NCBI GenBank assembly: GCA_019449655.1
Contig: JAHQXD010000001.1
Coordinates: 523,562 to 587,561 of the forward strand
Origin: Ferrigenium straubiae
GTDB lineage: Bacteria; Pseudomonadota; Gammaproteobacteria; Burkholderiales; Gallionellaceae
DNA length: 64,000 nucleotides
Reading direction: 5' to 3'
Program-made: the position numbers and the translations under genes
Shown here: positions 37,801-47,531 of the stretch, piece by piece
Position numbering within the stretch: the stretch's first letter is position 1
Layout: each line of letters starts with the position of its first letter
The notes under the pieces: generated by a model
Seen by the model: only the letters and a program-made list of their open reading frames with translations
The model's database searches: none
Told to the model about the DNA's origin: nothing

Positions 37801-38850
37801 TTAACAAATCCGGGGGAGCTGCTCACCGGTCAGCCAATCGACCACGCGCCGCCCGCCGAACGCGGTCTCCATCTGCACGAAATGGTGCGGGTCTTCGATC
37901 ACCTCACCCACGATGGCGGCGTCGCTTCCGAGGGGATGCGCGCGCATCGCCTGCAGCAGGCGCTCGGCATCCTCTGGCGCACAGATCGCCACCAGCTTGC
38001 CTTCGTTGGCGACGTACAGCGGGTCGAGGCCGAGGAACTCGCATGCCGCGTTGACCTGCTCGCGGATCGGCAACCTGCTTTCATAGAGCATCATGCCCGC
38101 CGCCGACTGGTGCGCGATCTCGTTGAGCGTGGTGGCAAGCCCGCCGCGCGTGGGGTCGCGCAGCACGTGGATGTCCGGCACCGCCTCCAGCATCGCCGCC
38201 ACCAACTCATGCAAGGCCGCCGTGTCGGATTCGATGCTGGTGTGGAAGGTCAGGTTCTCGCGCAGTGAAATGATCGCCACGCCGTGGTCGCCCAGCATTC
38301 CGGACACCAGTATCTTGTCGCCCGGACGTGCGCGGTCGCCGGACAGGTTGATGCCTTCCGGCATGACACCGATGCCGGTGGTTGTGATGAACACGCCATC
38401 GCCCTTGCCCTGCTCCACCACCTTGGTGTCGCCGGTGACGATAGGCACGCCCGCCGCGCTTGCGGCCATGGCCATGGATTCGGCAATGCGTTTCAGGTCG
38501 GCGAGCGGGAAGCCCTCTTCGAGGACGAACGAGGCCGACAGGTACAGCGGCCTGGCGCCCATCACCGCGACGTCGTTGATCGTGCCATGCACCGACAGGC
38601 AGCCAATGTCGCCACCCGGAAAGAACAGCGGCGACACCACATGGCTGTCGGTCGCCATCACCAGCCGCCCGTTTGCCGGCGGCAGCACCGCGCCATCGTT
38701 GCCCTGTGCCAGATAGGTGTTGCCGAATGCGGCGGCGAACAGTTCGGTAATCAGTTGCGCCATCGCGCGCCCGCCGCTGCCGTGCGTCATATCCACGCGG
38801 CCATGCTTGAAATCGAGCGGGCGCATGTAGTTGGATTTGATCGTGCTCAC
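37801..38850 (-). CDS. hypE: Hydrogenase maturation protein HypE
   Basis: A protein of about 349 residues of the PurM/AIR-synthetase fold that dehydrates its C-terminal thiocarbamate to thiocyanate and donates cyanide. The essential C-terminus PRIC is intact. MTHGSGGRAMAQLI, GNDGAVLP, DSHVVSPLFFPGGDIG and VTGDTKVVEQGKGDGVFI are conserved. The GTG at 38850 is preferred: GGAG lies eight bases before it, and it overlaps the stop of a hypD remnant (GTGA). The next in-frame ATG is at 38826. Confidence 0.92.
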   Translation of the reverse strand: MSTIKSNYMRPLDFKHGRVDMTHGSGGRAMAQLITELFAAAFGNTYLAQGNDGAVLPPANGRLVMATDSHVVSPLFFPGGDIGCLSVHGTINDVAVMGARPLYLSASFVLEEGFPLADLKRIAESMAMAASAAGVPIVTGDTKVVEQGKGDGVFITTTGIGVMPEGINLSGDRARPGDKILVSGMLGDHGVAIISLRENLTFHTSIESDTAALHELVAAMLEAVPDIHVLRDPTRGGLATTLNEIAHQSAAGMMLYESRLPIREQVNAACEFLGLDPLYVANEGKLVAICAPEDAERLLQAMRAHPLGSDAAIVGEVIEDPHHFVQMETAFGGRRVVDWLTGEQLPRIC

Positions 38851-38935
38851 TGGGTTGTCTCCCTGAAACGTCCGTAACTGTAATGCGCCGCACATGCGCC
38901 TTCACTTGACACCATACAGGAGCCGATCGGGTTGT
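38847..38935 (-). pseudogene. Remnant duplicate of the hypD 3' end
   Basis: On the minus strand this encodes NPIGSCMVSSEGACAAHYSYGRFR then ETTQ-stop. It nearly repeats the end of hypD (NPVGSCMVSSEGACAAHYSYGRFR then SGDDLVAA-stop). DNA identity is about 90% over 70 bp. Its stop overlaps the hypE start by GTGA, the arrangement expected of an original hypD-hypE junction. Confidence 0.8.
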
Positions 38936-38984
38936 GGCTACGGCCGGCACTGTGTGCCTTAACATTCGCTTCGCTCATGTTAGC

Positions 38985-40127
38985 CTACGCCGCAACCAGG
39001 TCATCGCCGCTGCGAAACCTTCCATAACTGTAATGTGCCGCACATGCCCCTTCACTTGACACCATGCAGGAGCCGACCGGGTTGTCCGGCGTGCAGACCG
39101 TGCCGAACAGCTTGCAGTCCTGCGGGCGCTTCACGCCGCGCAGGATCGCGCCGCATTCGCAGGCCTTGTTGTCGGCGATCGATATCTGCGGCACCTGGAA
39201 GCGCAGCTCGGCATCGAAATCCGCGTAGGGCGCCTTGATGCGCAGCGCGCTGTAGGGTACCGGCCCGAGGCCGCGCCATTCGAACACGCGGCGCAACTCG
39301 AACACTTCCGCCACCAGCAACTGCGCCTTGACGTTGCCGTCGCGCGTCACCGCGCGGGAGAATTCGTTTTCCACCTCGGCGCGTCCTTCGTTCAATTGCC
39401 GCACCAGCATCAGGATGGCCTGCATCACGTCGAGCGGCTCGAAGCCGGCGATCACCACCGGCTTCTGGAACTCCTCGGCGAAATATTCGTAGGGATGGCT
39501 ACCAATTACCGTCGAGACATGCGCCGGGCCGATGAAGCCGTCCAGTGGCACCAGCCCGAGCTGCCGCACCTCGGGAGATTGCAGGATGTGCGAGATCGCC
39601 GAGGGGGTCAGTACGTGGTTGCAGAATACGCTGAAATTTCTGAGGCCGAGCGCCTGCGCCTGCCGGATCGCCACCGCCGTCGGCGGCGTGGTGGTCTCGA
39701 AACCGATCGCGAAAAACACCACCTCCCGCTGCGGATTGTCCTGCGCGATCTTCACCGCATCGGCGCTGGAATACACCATGCGCACATCCCCGCCGCGCGC
39801 CTTCGCTTTCAGCAGGCTCATGCCGTTGTCCGCCGGCACGCGCAGCAGGTCGCCGTAACAGCACAGGATCAGCCCCGGCGTCTGCGCAAGCTGGATGGCG
39901 TTCTCCACGCGCCCCGTCGGCAGCACACACACCGGACAGCCGGGGCCGTGGATCATGCGTACGTTGTGGGGCAACAGGTCGGCGATACCATAACGCGAAA
40001 TCGCGTGGGTATGGCCGCCGCAGAATTCCATCAGGTGATAGCGGCGGCGCGGATCGGCCTCGTGCGCAATATTGGCGGCGATATTCCTGGCCAGCGCGCC
40101 GTCGCGGAACTCATCCACATATTTCAT
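38985..40127 (-). CDS. hypD: Hydrogenase maturation protein HypD
   Basis: A 380-residue 4Fe-4S scaffold on which the Fe(CN)2CO unit is built with HypC. MEFCGGHTHAISRYG, HGPGCPVCVLP, FFAIGFETTTPPTA, FCNHVLTP and the C-terminal Cys cluster region (CECGAILRG, CKLFGTVCTPDNPVGSCMVSSEGACAAHY) are all present. It overlaps hypC by four bases (ATGA). The last eight residues differ from the duplicate remnant downstream, so the present 3' end may be a recombined version. Confidence 0.95.
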   Translation of the reverse strand: MKYVDEFRDGALARNIAANIAHEADPRRRYHLMEFCGGHTHAISRYGIADLLPHNVRMIHGPGCPVCVLPTGRVENAIQLAQTPGLILCCYGDLLRVPADNGMSLLKAKARGGDVRMVYSSADAVKIAQDNPQREVVFFAIGFETTTPPTAVAIRQAQALGLRNFSVFCNHVLTPSAISHILQSPEVRQLGLVPLDGFIGPAHVSTVIGSHPYEYFAEEFQKPVVIAGFEPLDVMQAILMLVRQLNEGRAEVENEFSRAVTRDGNVKAQLLVAEVFELRRVFEWRGLGPVPYSALRIKAPYADFDAELRFQVPQISIADNKACECGAILRGVKRPQDCKLFGTVCTPDNPVGSCMVSSEGACAAHYSYGRFRSGDDLVAA

Positions 40128-40378
40128 GCCGCGCTGCCCGGCGCTTCTTCCGGCAGGCCGTTCATCGCGCTCAACTCGGCAAATAGCGCCAGAGTGCGCT
40201 CGGCTTCGGCCGGATCGAGTTTCTGCAGCGCGTAACCGACGTGCACGATCACATAGTCGCCGACCGCGACATCCTCCACTAGGGTGAGGGAGATTTCCTT
40301 GCGCACTCCGCCGAGATTGACGATGGCGCTGTCTTCAGCAACAAATTGTTCGATGCGGGCGGGAATGGCGAGACACAT
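40124..40378 (-). CDS. hypC: Hydrogenase maturation chaperone HypC
   Basis: An 84-residue HypC with N-terminal MCLAIPARIEQF (essential Cys2), then VNLGGVRKEISLTLV and VGDYVIVHVGYALQKLDP. AAGGAAAAT precedes the ATG at 40378; the longer upstream frame lacks the required Met-Cys start. First gene of the minus-strand hypC-hypD-hypE-hypX operon, with a promoter-like palindrome about 85-130 bp upstream. Confidence 0.95.
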   Translation of the reverse strand: MCLAIPARIEQFVAEDSAIVNLGGVRKEISLTLVEDVAVGDYVIVHVGYALQKLDPAEAERTLALFAELSAMNGLPEEAPGSAA

Positions 40379-40461
40379 ATTTTCCTTATGACCCAGTCGT
40401 TTAACCTGCCTGTTTGTTCCGCTTTTCATCCTGCTGCATTCGCCTTCAACAAGGCCGGAGC

Positions 40462-40506
40462 ATCATGTAGCGGGCTCGATAATTTTCAAATAGGTAGGAT
40501 TACCTA
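40462..40506 (-). promoter_or_regulatory. Palindrome-linked promoter of hypCDEX (element D)
   Basis: Minus strand: palindrome TAGGTAATCCTACCTA (40506-40491), then TTTGAA, and 16 bp later ACATGAT, giving -10 CATGAT at 40467-40462. The first 23 bases and the exact spacing are the same as at 62032-62076. The predicted start near 40455 leaves a 77-nt leader to hypC. Confidence 0.6.
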
Positions 40507-40559
40507 AGAGCCTATTTCAGCAGGTTTTAGGTTTCATTCCCCCGCTTGGGTTTTTGGGG

Positions 40560-40604
40560 TAGGTATTTCACCTTATTGTCCGCTGGACTTGCGGCGATTA
40601 TAAA
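40560..40604 (+). promoter_or_regulatory. Palindrome-linked promoter of nfeD-slipin (element C)
   Basis: TAGGTATTTCACCTTATTGT at 40560-40579 is followed by -10 TATAAA at 40599-40604. Taking TTGTCC as -35, the spacer is 17 bp. It is arranged back-to-back with element D in the same intergenic region. The predicted start is about 46 bp before the nfeD ATG. Confidence 0.6.
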
Positions 40605-40656
40605 ACATACCCAATGCCCAACACCGAGAGGATGCGATGCCCCCCGGAAAGGAACG

Positions 40657-41994
40657 ATGAAGCGCCTCCTCTGCCTTACCGTCGCGCTGCTGCTCCTGCC
40701 GCTTGCAGCCTCCGCCGGGATGGTCGTGGTGGCGGAGATCGACGGCGCCATCAGTCCGGCCAGCGCCGCCTATTTCCTGCGCGCCCTGGATGAGGCGAAG
40801 CAGAGCCGCGCGGAACTGCTGGTGCTCAGGCTTGACACGCCGGGAGGGCTCGACACGGCGATGCGCAATATGATCCAGGGTATCCTCGCCTCGCCGGTGG
40901 CGGTGGCGACCTACGTCTCGCCTTCCGGCTCCCGCGCAGCCAGCGCCGGCACCTACCTGCTCTACGCCAGCCACATCGCCGCGATGGCGCCGGGCACCAA
41001 TCTGGGCGCCGCCACACCCGTAGCCATCGGCGTCGGCGACACCGGCAAGCCCCCCGAGGAACGGGCCGCAAACGGGAAGGCACGCGCACCGGGCGGCAGC
41101 GCGATGGAAAAAAAGGCGGTACAGGACGCCGCAGCCTACCTGCGCAGCCTCGCCCAACTGCGCGGCCGCAATGCCGATTGGGCGGAGAAAGCAGTACGCG
41201 AGGCAGAAAGCCTGTCGGCCGAAGATGCGCTGAAACTGAAGGTGGTGGATTTCTTCGCAACCGACCTGCCCGACCTGCTGCGCCAGGCCGACGGGCGCAA
41301 TGTACGCCTCGCGGAAGGCGATCACAAACTGGCGCTCGGCGGCGCCGCCATCGTCAGCATCGAGCGCAACTGGAAGGAGCGCCTGCTGATGGCGGTGGCC
41401 GACCCCAACACCGCGCTGATCCTGATGATGCTCGACATCTACGGGTTGCTGTTCGAGTTTTACACGCCGGGGATCGGCGTGGCCGGCGTAATCGGCGCCA
41501 TCAGCTTGCTGCTGGCGCTCTACGGTTTCGCCATGCTGCCGATCAACGCGACCGGCGCACTGCTCCTGCTGGTGGGTCTTGCGCTGATGGCAGCGGAAGC
41601 CTTCACGCCCAGTTTCGGCGTGCTAGGCATCGGCGGCGTTGTTTCCTTCGTCGCCGGCGCGCTGATGCTGATCGACGCCGACATTCCCGGCATGGAAGTT
41701 TCGCTCGCATTTATCGTGCCGCTGGCCGTAGTCAGCGCCCTGGTGCTGGCCGGCATCGGCGCCTTCGCGTTGCGCGCAAGGCGGCGGCCCATGGTCAGCG
41801 GCAGCGAGGCGATGCTGGGCGGTACGGCAGTGGCACTCGAAGATTTCGAACGTGAAGGCTGGGTGCTGGCCTTCGGCGAACGCTGGCAGGCGCGCAGCGA
41901 GTCGGCAGTGGCGCGCGGTACGCGCGTCAGGATAGTGGCATTGGACGGACTTACTCTGGTAGTTCAACCTGAACAGAAAGGAGAACAGCCATGA
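40657..41994 (+). CDS. NfeD-family membrane-bound serine protease (long form)
   Basis: A 445-residue protein: signal peptide MKRLLCLTVALLLLPLAASA, then a ClpP/SppA-like protease domain with the catalytic-Ser region SPSGSRAASAGTYLLYASHIAAMAPGTNLGAATPV. A Lys further on lies in MEKKAVQDAAAYLRSLAQLRGRN. Four to five membrane helices follow, and a C-terminal OB-fold NfeD domain (LGGTAVALEDFEREGWVLAFGERW). Long NfeD proteins cleave stomatin partners. AAAGGAACG precedes ATG 40657. It overlaps the slipin gene by four bases (ATGA). Confidence 0.92.
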   Translation: MKRLLCLTVALLLLPLAASAGMVVVAEIDGAISPASAAYFLRALDEAKQSRAELLVLRLDTPGGLDTAMRNMIQGILASPVAVATYVSPSGSRAASAGTYLLYASHIAAMAPGTNLGAATPVAIGVGDTGKPPEERAANGKARAPGGSAMEKKAVQDAAAYLRSLAQLRGRNADWAEKAVREAESLSAEDALKLKVVDFFATDLPDLLRQADGRNVRLAEGDHKLALGGAAIVSIERNWKERLLMAVADPNTALILMMLDIYGLLFEFYTPGIGVAGVIGAISLLLALYGFAMLPINATGALLLLVGLALMAAEAFTPSFGVLGIGGVVSFVAGALMLIDADIPGMEVSLAFIVPLAVVSALVLAGIGAFALRARRRPMVSGSEAMLGGTAVALEDFEREGWVLAFGERWQARSESAVARGTRVRIVALDGLTLVVQPEQKGEQP

Positions 41995-42725
41995 TCTGGG
42001 ATTTCGGCTGGAGCGGCGCCCTGCTGCTCATCATCGCTTTGGCGATAACAAGCGTCCGCATTCTGCGCGAATACGAACGCGGCGTGGTCTTCATGCTCGG
42101 GCGTTTCTGGAAAGTGAAGGGGCCTGGCCTCATCATCGTCTTGCCGGGCATCCAGCAGATGGTGCGGGTGGACCTGCGCGTGATCGTGATGGATGTGCCG
42201 AGCCAGGATGTCATCTCGCGCGACAATGTGTCGGTAAAGGTGAACGCGGTGGTGTATTTTCGCGTCATCGACCCGCAGAAGGCCATCATTCAGGTGGAAA
42301 ACTTCATCGAGGCGATTTCGCAACTGGCGCAGACCACACTGCGCTCGGTGCTCGGCAAACATGAGCTGGACGTCATGCTGGCCGAGCGCGAACGCCTGAA
42401 CGCCGATATCCAGCAGATCCTCGATGCGCAGACCGACGCCTGGGGCGTCAAGGTGTCCACCGTGGAGATCAAGCGCGTGGACATCGACGAGTCGATGGTG
42501 CGCGCCATCGCCAAACAGGCCGAGGCCGAGCGCGAGCGGCGTGCCAAGGTGATCCACGCCGAAGGCGAGTTGCAGGCTTCAGAGAAGCTGCTGCAGGCCG
42601 CGCAAGTGCTGGCGCAATCGCCGCAGGCCATGCAACTGCGCTACCTGCAAACCCTCAACGCGATCGCCGGCGACAAGAGCAACACCATCGTATTCCCACT
42701 GCCGGTAGAACTATTCAAGCCATAG
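41991..42725 (+). CDS. Slipin / stomatin-like SPFH protein
   Basis: A 244-residue membrane-associated protein: an N-terminal hydrophobic hairpin (WSGALLLIIALAITSVRIL), then SPFH/band-7 domain (REYERGVVFMLGRFWKVKGPGLIIVLPGIQQMVRVDLRV, DVISRDNVSVKVNAVVYFRV) and the coiled AEAERERRAKVIHAEGELQASEKL tail. It is the standard partner and substrate of long NfeD and is translationally coupled to it. It is probably a membrane quality-control or scaffold pair. Confidence 0.94.
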   Translation: MIWDFGWSGALLLIIALAITSVRILREYERGVVFMLGRFWKVKGPGLIIVLPGIQQMVRVDLRVIVMDVPSQDVISRDNVSVKVNAVVYFRVIDPQKAIIQVENFIEAISQLAQTTLRSVLGKHELDVMLAERERLNADIQQILDAQTDAWGVKVSTVEIKRVDIDESMVRAIAKQAEAERERRAKVIHAEGELQASEKLLQAAQVLAQSPQAMQLRYLQTLNAIAGDKSNTIVFPLPVELFKP

Positions 42726-42800
42726 ACCGGACGGCGTGTTAGCCGCTGAAACCTCCGGCCTGCGCCACTAGGGAAAATGGGAAGGGTACTCCCTGCAGGG

Positions 42801-42844
42801 TAGGGGTTTTACCCTATTGTAACGATGCGGCAGATGTCTATATT
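42801..42844 (+). promoter_or_regulatory. Palindrome-linked promoter of receiver/kinase cluster (element A)
   Basis: Palindrome TAGGGGTTTTACCCTA at 42801-42816 runs directly into TTGTAA (-35). A 16-bp spacer leads to TATATT (42839-42844). GTCTATATTG and the spacing are shared with 21532-21575. The predicted start near 42851 gives a leader of about 130 nt for the first receiver gene. Confidence 0.62.
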
Positions 42845-42982
42845 GCATACATACCGGCCCGGCGTCGATAAGGGATCCAATCCGGCAGGCTTCGACTTCT
42901 GGATGCCTCGTGAACATCAGGTTCGCGAAGGGTGCATAACGGTTTGCAGCCTGCATGAGCAGATCAGATGAAGGGGAATACG

Positions 42983-43438
42983 ATGCCAGTTTCTTCCGAG
43001 CACCCCACAGTGCTGGTAGTGGACGATGAGCCGTTCAATTTAAGCCTGATGGAGGAGATATTGGGTAAAGACTACAACGTCAAGCTGATCGACAACAGCC
43101 TCAAGGCAATTGAGCTCGCCTTTGCCGACCCGCCGGATTTGGTCCTGCTGGATGTGATGATGCCGGATATGGATGGCTTCGAGGTCTGCCGCCGCCTGAT
43201 GAGCAACCCCGCCACAAGTCATGTGCCGGTGATCTTCATAACTTCCAAAAACGAAACCAGGGACGAGGAATTGGGGTTCTCGGTGGGTGCATCCGATTTC
43301 ATTCACAAACCCATCAGCGCGCCGATACTCGCTGCGCGCGTCAAGGCGCACCTCAAGATCAAATTCATGCAGGATTATTTACGCCACGAAAATACGCAGG
43401 CTGTAATGCGCAGTTATTTCTGGCTAAGGGCGGCATAA
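42983..43438 (+). CDS. Single-domain response regulator, tandem copy 1
   Basis: A 151-residue receiver: VLVVDDEPFNLSLMEEIL (acidic pair), LVLLDVMMPDMDGFEVC (phospho-Asp), FITSKN (Thr/Ser) and IHKPIS (Lys). No output domain; a C-terminal helix (ARVKAHLKIKFMQDYLRHEN) follows. Met 42983 has AGGGGAATACG before it; the ATG at 42968 overlaps that site and is less likely. It is a close paralogue of the next gene, and both lie upstream of a hybrid kinase. Confidence 0.88.
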   Translation: MPVSSEHPTVLVVDDEPFNLSLMEEILGKDYNVKLIDNSLKAIELAFADPPDLVLLDVMMPDMDGFEVCRRLMSNPATSHVPVIFITSKNETRDEELGFSVGASDFIHKPISAPILAARVKAHLKIKFMQDYLRHENTQAVMRSYFWLRAA

Positions 43439-43481
43439 CGGTTTACGGTCATCCGAATCGACTTAATGAAAGGGGAATATG

Positions 43482-43985
43482 ATGTCAATCTCTTCCGAAC
43501 GTCCGACGGTGCTGGTGGTAGACGATGAACCGTTCAACTTGAGCCTGATGGAAGGCATATTGGGCAAGTACTACAACGTCAAACTGGCCGATGATAGCCT
43601 CAAGGCGCTCGAGCTTGCCTTCGCCGAACCTCCTGACCTGGTTCTGCTCGATGTAATGATGCCGGATGTGGATGGTTTTGAAATCTGCCGCCGCCTGATG
43701 AACAACCCTGCGACGAATCACGTGCCGGTCATCTTCATAACGGCCAAAAATGAAGTCAAGGATGAAGAGCTGGGATTCTCGGTGGGTGCGTCCGATTTCA
43801 TCCACAAGCCCATCAGCGCGCCGCTGGTCGCTGCGCGTGTCAGGACGCACCTCAAGATCAAATTCATGCAGGATTATTTGCGCAGCGAGAATGCCAAGCT
43901 GCAGGAAAGCGCCTACGAAAAGTCGTCCGAGCTGCAGCAATTAAAGGACTTCATGTGGGGTTCCGATCAGTATGCCAGGCATTGA
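43482..43985 (+). CDS. Single-domain response regulator, tandem copy 2
   Basis: A 167-residue receiver very similar to copy 1 through FIHKPISAPxxAARVxxHLKIKFMQDYLR, then diverging to NAKLQESAYEKSSELQQLKDFMWGSDQYARH, a coiled tail. The phospho-Asp is in LVLLDVMMPDVDGFEIC. The leader ATAACGGTTT ... AAAGGGGAATATGATG repeats the leader of copy 1, so the duplication included upstream DNA. Two adjacent ATGs occur (43479, 43482); the second has better spacing. Confidence 0.88.
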   Translation: MSISSERPTVLVVDDEPFNLSLMEGILGKYYNVKLADDSLKALELAFAEPPDLVLLDVMMPDVDGFEICRRLMNNPATNHVPVIFITAKNEVKDEELGFSVGASDFIHKPISAPLVAARVRTHLKIKFMQDYLRSENAKLQESAYEKSSELQQLKDFMWGSDQYARH

Positions 43986-44040
43986 CTTTGGCCTTTCCGC
44001 AACCATCTGTTGAGCCGGGCAGCTTAATGAGGGGGCAGGC

Positions 44041-47000
44041 ATGAGGCCGGTATTGCCCATGAAAGCCGCCCTCACATCCAATTCGTTTTACCGCAACTTT
44101 TTCATCCTGGCCATTCTGTTGGCGGTACTGGTTTCTCTGGCTGCAATTTATCGTTACAACCAGGCAATCGACGATCAGAAAACCATCCTCAGGGCGGACA
44201 GTTCGCTCAACGTACTGGCCAATGGACGTGAAGTCGAACGCTCGCTTGGCGAAGCCGTCCGCTATGTCACCTACCTCGCGGCCAATCCGGGACTGGCCGC
44301 CGCAGCGGAACAGAAAACTTCCACGAACATGGAGAACCTGCGCAGGGATTTTGTCCTGTTCTCCATGTCGCACCCGATTTATTACCAGACATCCTGGATA
44401 AACGGGAATGGCATGGAAATGCTGCGGATAAACAATATCGATGGCCAGATCAGCATTACCGATCAAAACAAGCTGGAAAACAAACGCGACCGGCACTACT
44501 TCCAGAAGAGCATCGGGCTGGGGCCGGGCCAGATTTACGTATCCCAGCTATATCCGGAAATTGCAGATGAAGAGATTCTCGCTCATCGCCTTCCCGTCAT
44601 CAGCATCGCCACTCCCGTTTTCGACGCTCGGGCTCGCCGCCATGGCGTGCTGGTGGTCACAGTAGCCGTCAAGGAATACCAGGCTCTCGTGGGGGCCTAC
44701 CGGAGCATAGCCAGCAGCTACAACATGCTGCTGGATGGCGATGGGTACTGGTTGATGGGCGATAACCCGGATGACAAGCTGGAGGCCATGTTCAATCGCT
44801 CGGGAACCCTTGCTACCAGTTTTCCCGCCGCATGGGAAAAGATTGTATCGGCGGAGCATGGCCAGTTCGAGGATAAAACCGGCCTGTGGAGCTTTGAAAC
44901 GGCCTATCTGCTGAAACCGCGCAAGGATGCCGGCATCCCGATACGCACCAGCACCGGTATCGATCGTTATTTCTGGAAAGTGGTTTCTTATGTCCCCGCA
45001 AACCGGATCGCAGAATTGAATTCCGGGGTGATGTGGCCCACCGTGCTCTATGCGGCGGGAACGCTGCTGCTGCTGCTGATCGGTTCCTGGTATTTCACCA
45101 AAATGCGCTATTCCCAACTCAAGGCCAAGCAGGATCTGAACATTGCCGCCGCAGAATACGCCAAACAACTGGTCATCCGCGATACTGAAGCGCGCATGTA
45201 TGCGATTCTCCACACCATCGCGGACGGGATCATCACCTTCAACGAAGACGGCATCATCGAGGAATTCGCCGCCAACGCCGAGCACATTTTCGGTTATCCC
45301 ATCGACGAAGCCGTCGGGCAAAATATCGGCATGCTGATGCCGGAGTTTGTCCAGTTGCTGCACAGCGACTGTCTGTTGCGCGAGAGCAAAGATGTGTGCT
45401 TCACCGGCGGCGAGAGAGAGATCACAGGGCAGCGCAAGGATGGTAGTGCCTTCCCCCTGGAATTGGCGGTGAGCGAGGTGATGCTGGGTGGAAAGCGCCA
45501 TTTTACCTGCATGGTGCGCGACATCACCCGGTACAAACGAAACCAGCAGGAGCTGATTGCCGCCAAATACGATGCAGAACTGGCCAGCCAGGCCAAAAGC
45601 TATTTCCTCGCCAATATGAGCCACGAAATCCGCACACCGATGAATGCAATCCTGGGCTTCACCCACCTGTGCCTGCAAACCGAGCTGACACCCGTACAGC
45701 GGGATTATCTGGAAAAGGTTTCTCTTTCGGCAAACTCGCTGCTGGGCATCATCAACGACATTCTGGATTTTTCCAAGATCGAATCCGGCAAGCTGGATAT
45801 GGAAAAAGCGCCCTTCAGCCTGGAGGGAGTCCTGAAAGGCGTAGCGGCCGTCATCAGCATCCGCGCGGAAGAAAAGCACATCGAGTTCCTGATCGACAAG
45901 GAATTCAGGATTCCGCAGTTGCTGGTTGGCGACTCATTGCGCCTGGGGCAGGTGCTGAACAATCTTGCCAACAATGCGGTGAAATTTACCGAGGCTGGCG
46001 AGGTCGAGATTCGAATCCGGATAATAAACCGGGCTGCCGATCGGGTTATGTTGCGCTTCACCGTAAGGGACACCGGCATCGGCCTGACATCCGAGCAGCG
46101 CGAAAAACTCTTCCAGTCCTTCAGCCAGGCAGATGTTTCCACCACCCGGAGATACGGCGGGACGGGGCTGGGGCTGGCCATCTCCAAACGCCTCGTGGAG
46201 TTGATGGACGGACGGATAGAGGTGGAAAGCACGCCGGGGCAAGGTAGCGTTTTTTCCTTCGATATTTCCTTCGCCTATCTGCCCGATGAAGCCCGCAACC
46301 TGGAATATCTGAACGTGCTCAGAGTGCTGGTGGTCGATGACAACGATAACGCGCGCCGCCTGATGCTATCCTGCCTGGAGTCATTCGGCATCGAGGCGAT
46401 GGCCGTCTCCGGCAGCCTCGAAGGGATTGCTGCGATCGAGAAGGCCGAAGGAACCGAAAAGCCGTTTACCTGCGTGGCGCTGGACTGGAGCATGCCCGGC
46501 ATCAGCGGCCTGGAAGCGGCCAGGCGCATCAAACGGGAGCTGCCGCTGCGCCAGCAGCCATGCATCATTTACCTTTCCGGCCATAAGCATACCGAAATGA
46601 TTCATGAGTCGGAGGCAGCGGCGCTGCTGGACGCAATCATCAACAAACCGGTCATGGCATCCAACCTGTTCGACGCGCTGATGACGTGCAATTCGGGTAT
46701 GGGCATGCTGTCCTCGCCCGAGCCGGGGAAAGAGACACATGTCGACCTGACGGGATTGCACGTATTGCTGGTGGAAGACAACAAGTTCAACCAGCAGCTG
46801 GCCAACGCGCTGCTGATGCGTGCCGGAGTGGAAGTCGGCATCGCCGACGACGGAATCGAGGCGATGCAGGCATTGCAGCGGGAACGGTTCGATGCGGTAC
46901 TCATGGATATGCAGATGCCCAAGATGGATGGCCTGGAAGCAACGCGCCTGATCAGGGAAAACCCGGCACTGGCCGATTTGCCCATCATCGCCATGACGGC

Positions 47001-47514
47001 CAACGCCATGATCGGCGACCGGGATGCTTGCCTTGCCGCGGGCATGAACGATTATATTTCCAAGCCGGTGCAGTACGAGGCGATGTACGCCACCCTGGCC
47101 CGCTGGGTGCACCGCCAGGAGCGGATGCCCAGGCAATCCGCAGCGGAAACCCGGCAATCGCCCGAAGCTCCGGCCGCTTTCGATCCCGAAAAGGCCATAG
47201 CCGGCATGGGAAGCAAGGATATTTACCTGACCATGCTCGGCAAGTTTGCTCCCAGCCAAGGGCAGGCAGTGCAGTCTATCCGGGACGCGCTTGCGGCCGA
47301 TGACCGGAAAACGGCGGAGCGCCTGGCGCACACGCTGAAGGGAGTCGCAGCGACCATCGGCGCCTATTTGCTGGCGGAAACCGCCGGCCAGCTGGAGAAG
47401 GCCATTGCGGAAGAAGATGCCGGCAAATGCCGGCAACTGGTTGAGGCCGCTGCCGTCAGGCTGGCCGAGGCGATAACCTCGGTAGAGACCTACCTCAAGG
47501 AACACAAGGCTTAG
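44041..47514 (+). CDS. Hybrid sensor histidine kinase (Cache-PAS-HisKA-HATPase-REC-REC-Hpt)
   Basis: A 1157-residue BarA/EvgS-like phosphorelay kinase. A transmembrane helix at about 17-38, a periplasmic Cache-type sensor (to about 335), and a second helix ([18 protein letters not shown]) come first. Then PAS (about 380-500), HisKA with [17 protein letters not shown], HATPase ([36 protein letters not shown]), receiver 1 ([15 protein letters not shown]), receiver 2 ([23 protein letters not shown]) and a C-terminal Hpt domain ([13 protein letters not shown]). It probably works with the two receivers upstream. Confidence 0.94.
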   Translation: MRPVLPMKAALTSNSFYRNFFILAILLAVLVSLAAIYRYNQAIDDQKTILRADSSLNVLANGREVERSLGEAVRYVTYLAANPGLAAAAEQKTSTNMENLRRDFVLFSMSHPIYYQTSWINGNGMEMLRINNIDGQISITDQNKLENKRDRHYFQKSIGLGPGQIYVSQLYPEIADEEILAHRLPVISIATPVFDARARRHGVLVVTVAVKEYQALVGAYRSIASSYNMLLDGDGYWLMGDNPDDKLEAMFNRSGTLATSFPAAWEKIVSAEHGQFEDKTGLWSFETAYLLKPRKDAGIPIRTSTGIDRYFWKVVSYVPANRIAELNSGVMWPTVLYAAGTLLLLLIGSWYFTKMRYSQLKAKQDLNIAAAEYAKQLVIRDTEARMYAILHTIADGIITFNEDGIIEEFAANAEHIFGYPIDEAVGQNIGMLMPEFVQLLHSDCLLRESKDVCFTGGEREITGQRKDGSAFPLELAVSEVMLGGKRHFTCMVRDITRYKRNQQELIAAKYDAELASQAKSYFLANMSHEIRTPMNAILGFTHLCLQTELTPVQRDYLEKVSLSANSLLGIINDILDFSKIESGKLDMEKAPFSLEGVLKGVAAVISIRAEEKHIEFLIDKEFRIPQLLVGDSLRLGQVLNNLANNAVKFTEAGEVEIRIRIINRAADRVMLRFTVRDTGIGLTSEQREKLFQSFSQADVSTTRRYGGTGLGLAISKRLVELMDGRIEVESTPGQGSVFSFDISFAYLPDEARNLEYLNVLRVLVVDDNDNARRLMLSCLESFGIEAMAVSGSLEGIAAIEKAEGTEKPFTCVALDWSMPGISGLEAARRIKRELPLRQQPCIIYLSGHKHTEMIHESEAAALLDAIINKPVMASNLFDALMTCNSGMGMLSSPEPGKETHVDLTGLHVLLVEDNKFNQQLANALLMRAGVEVGIADDGIEAMQALQRERFDAVLMDMQMPKMDGLEATRLIRENPALADLPIIAMTANAMIGDRDACLAAGMNDYISKPVQYEAMYATLARWVHRQERMPRQSAAETRQSPEAPAAFDPEKAIAGMGSKDIYLTMLGKFAPSQGQAVQSIRDALAADDRKTAERLAHTLKGVAATIGAYLLAETAGQLEKAIAEEDAGKCRQLVEAAAVRLAEAITSVETYLKEHKA

Positions 47515-47531
47515 GGCCTCGCTTTCATCGA

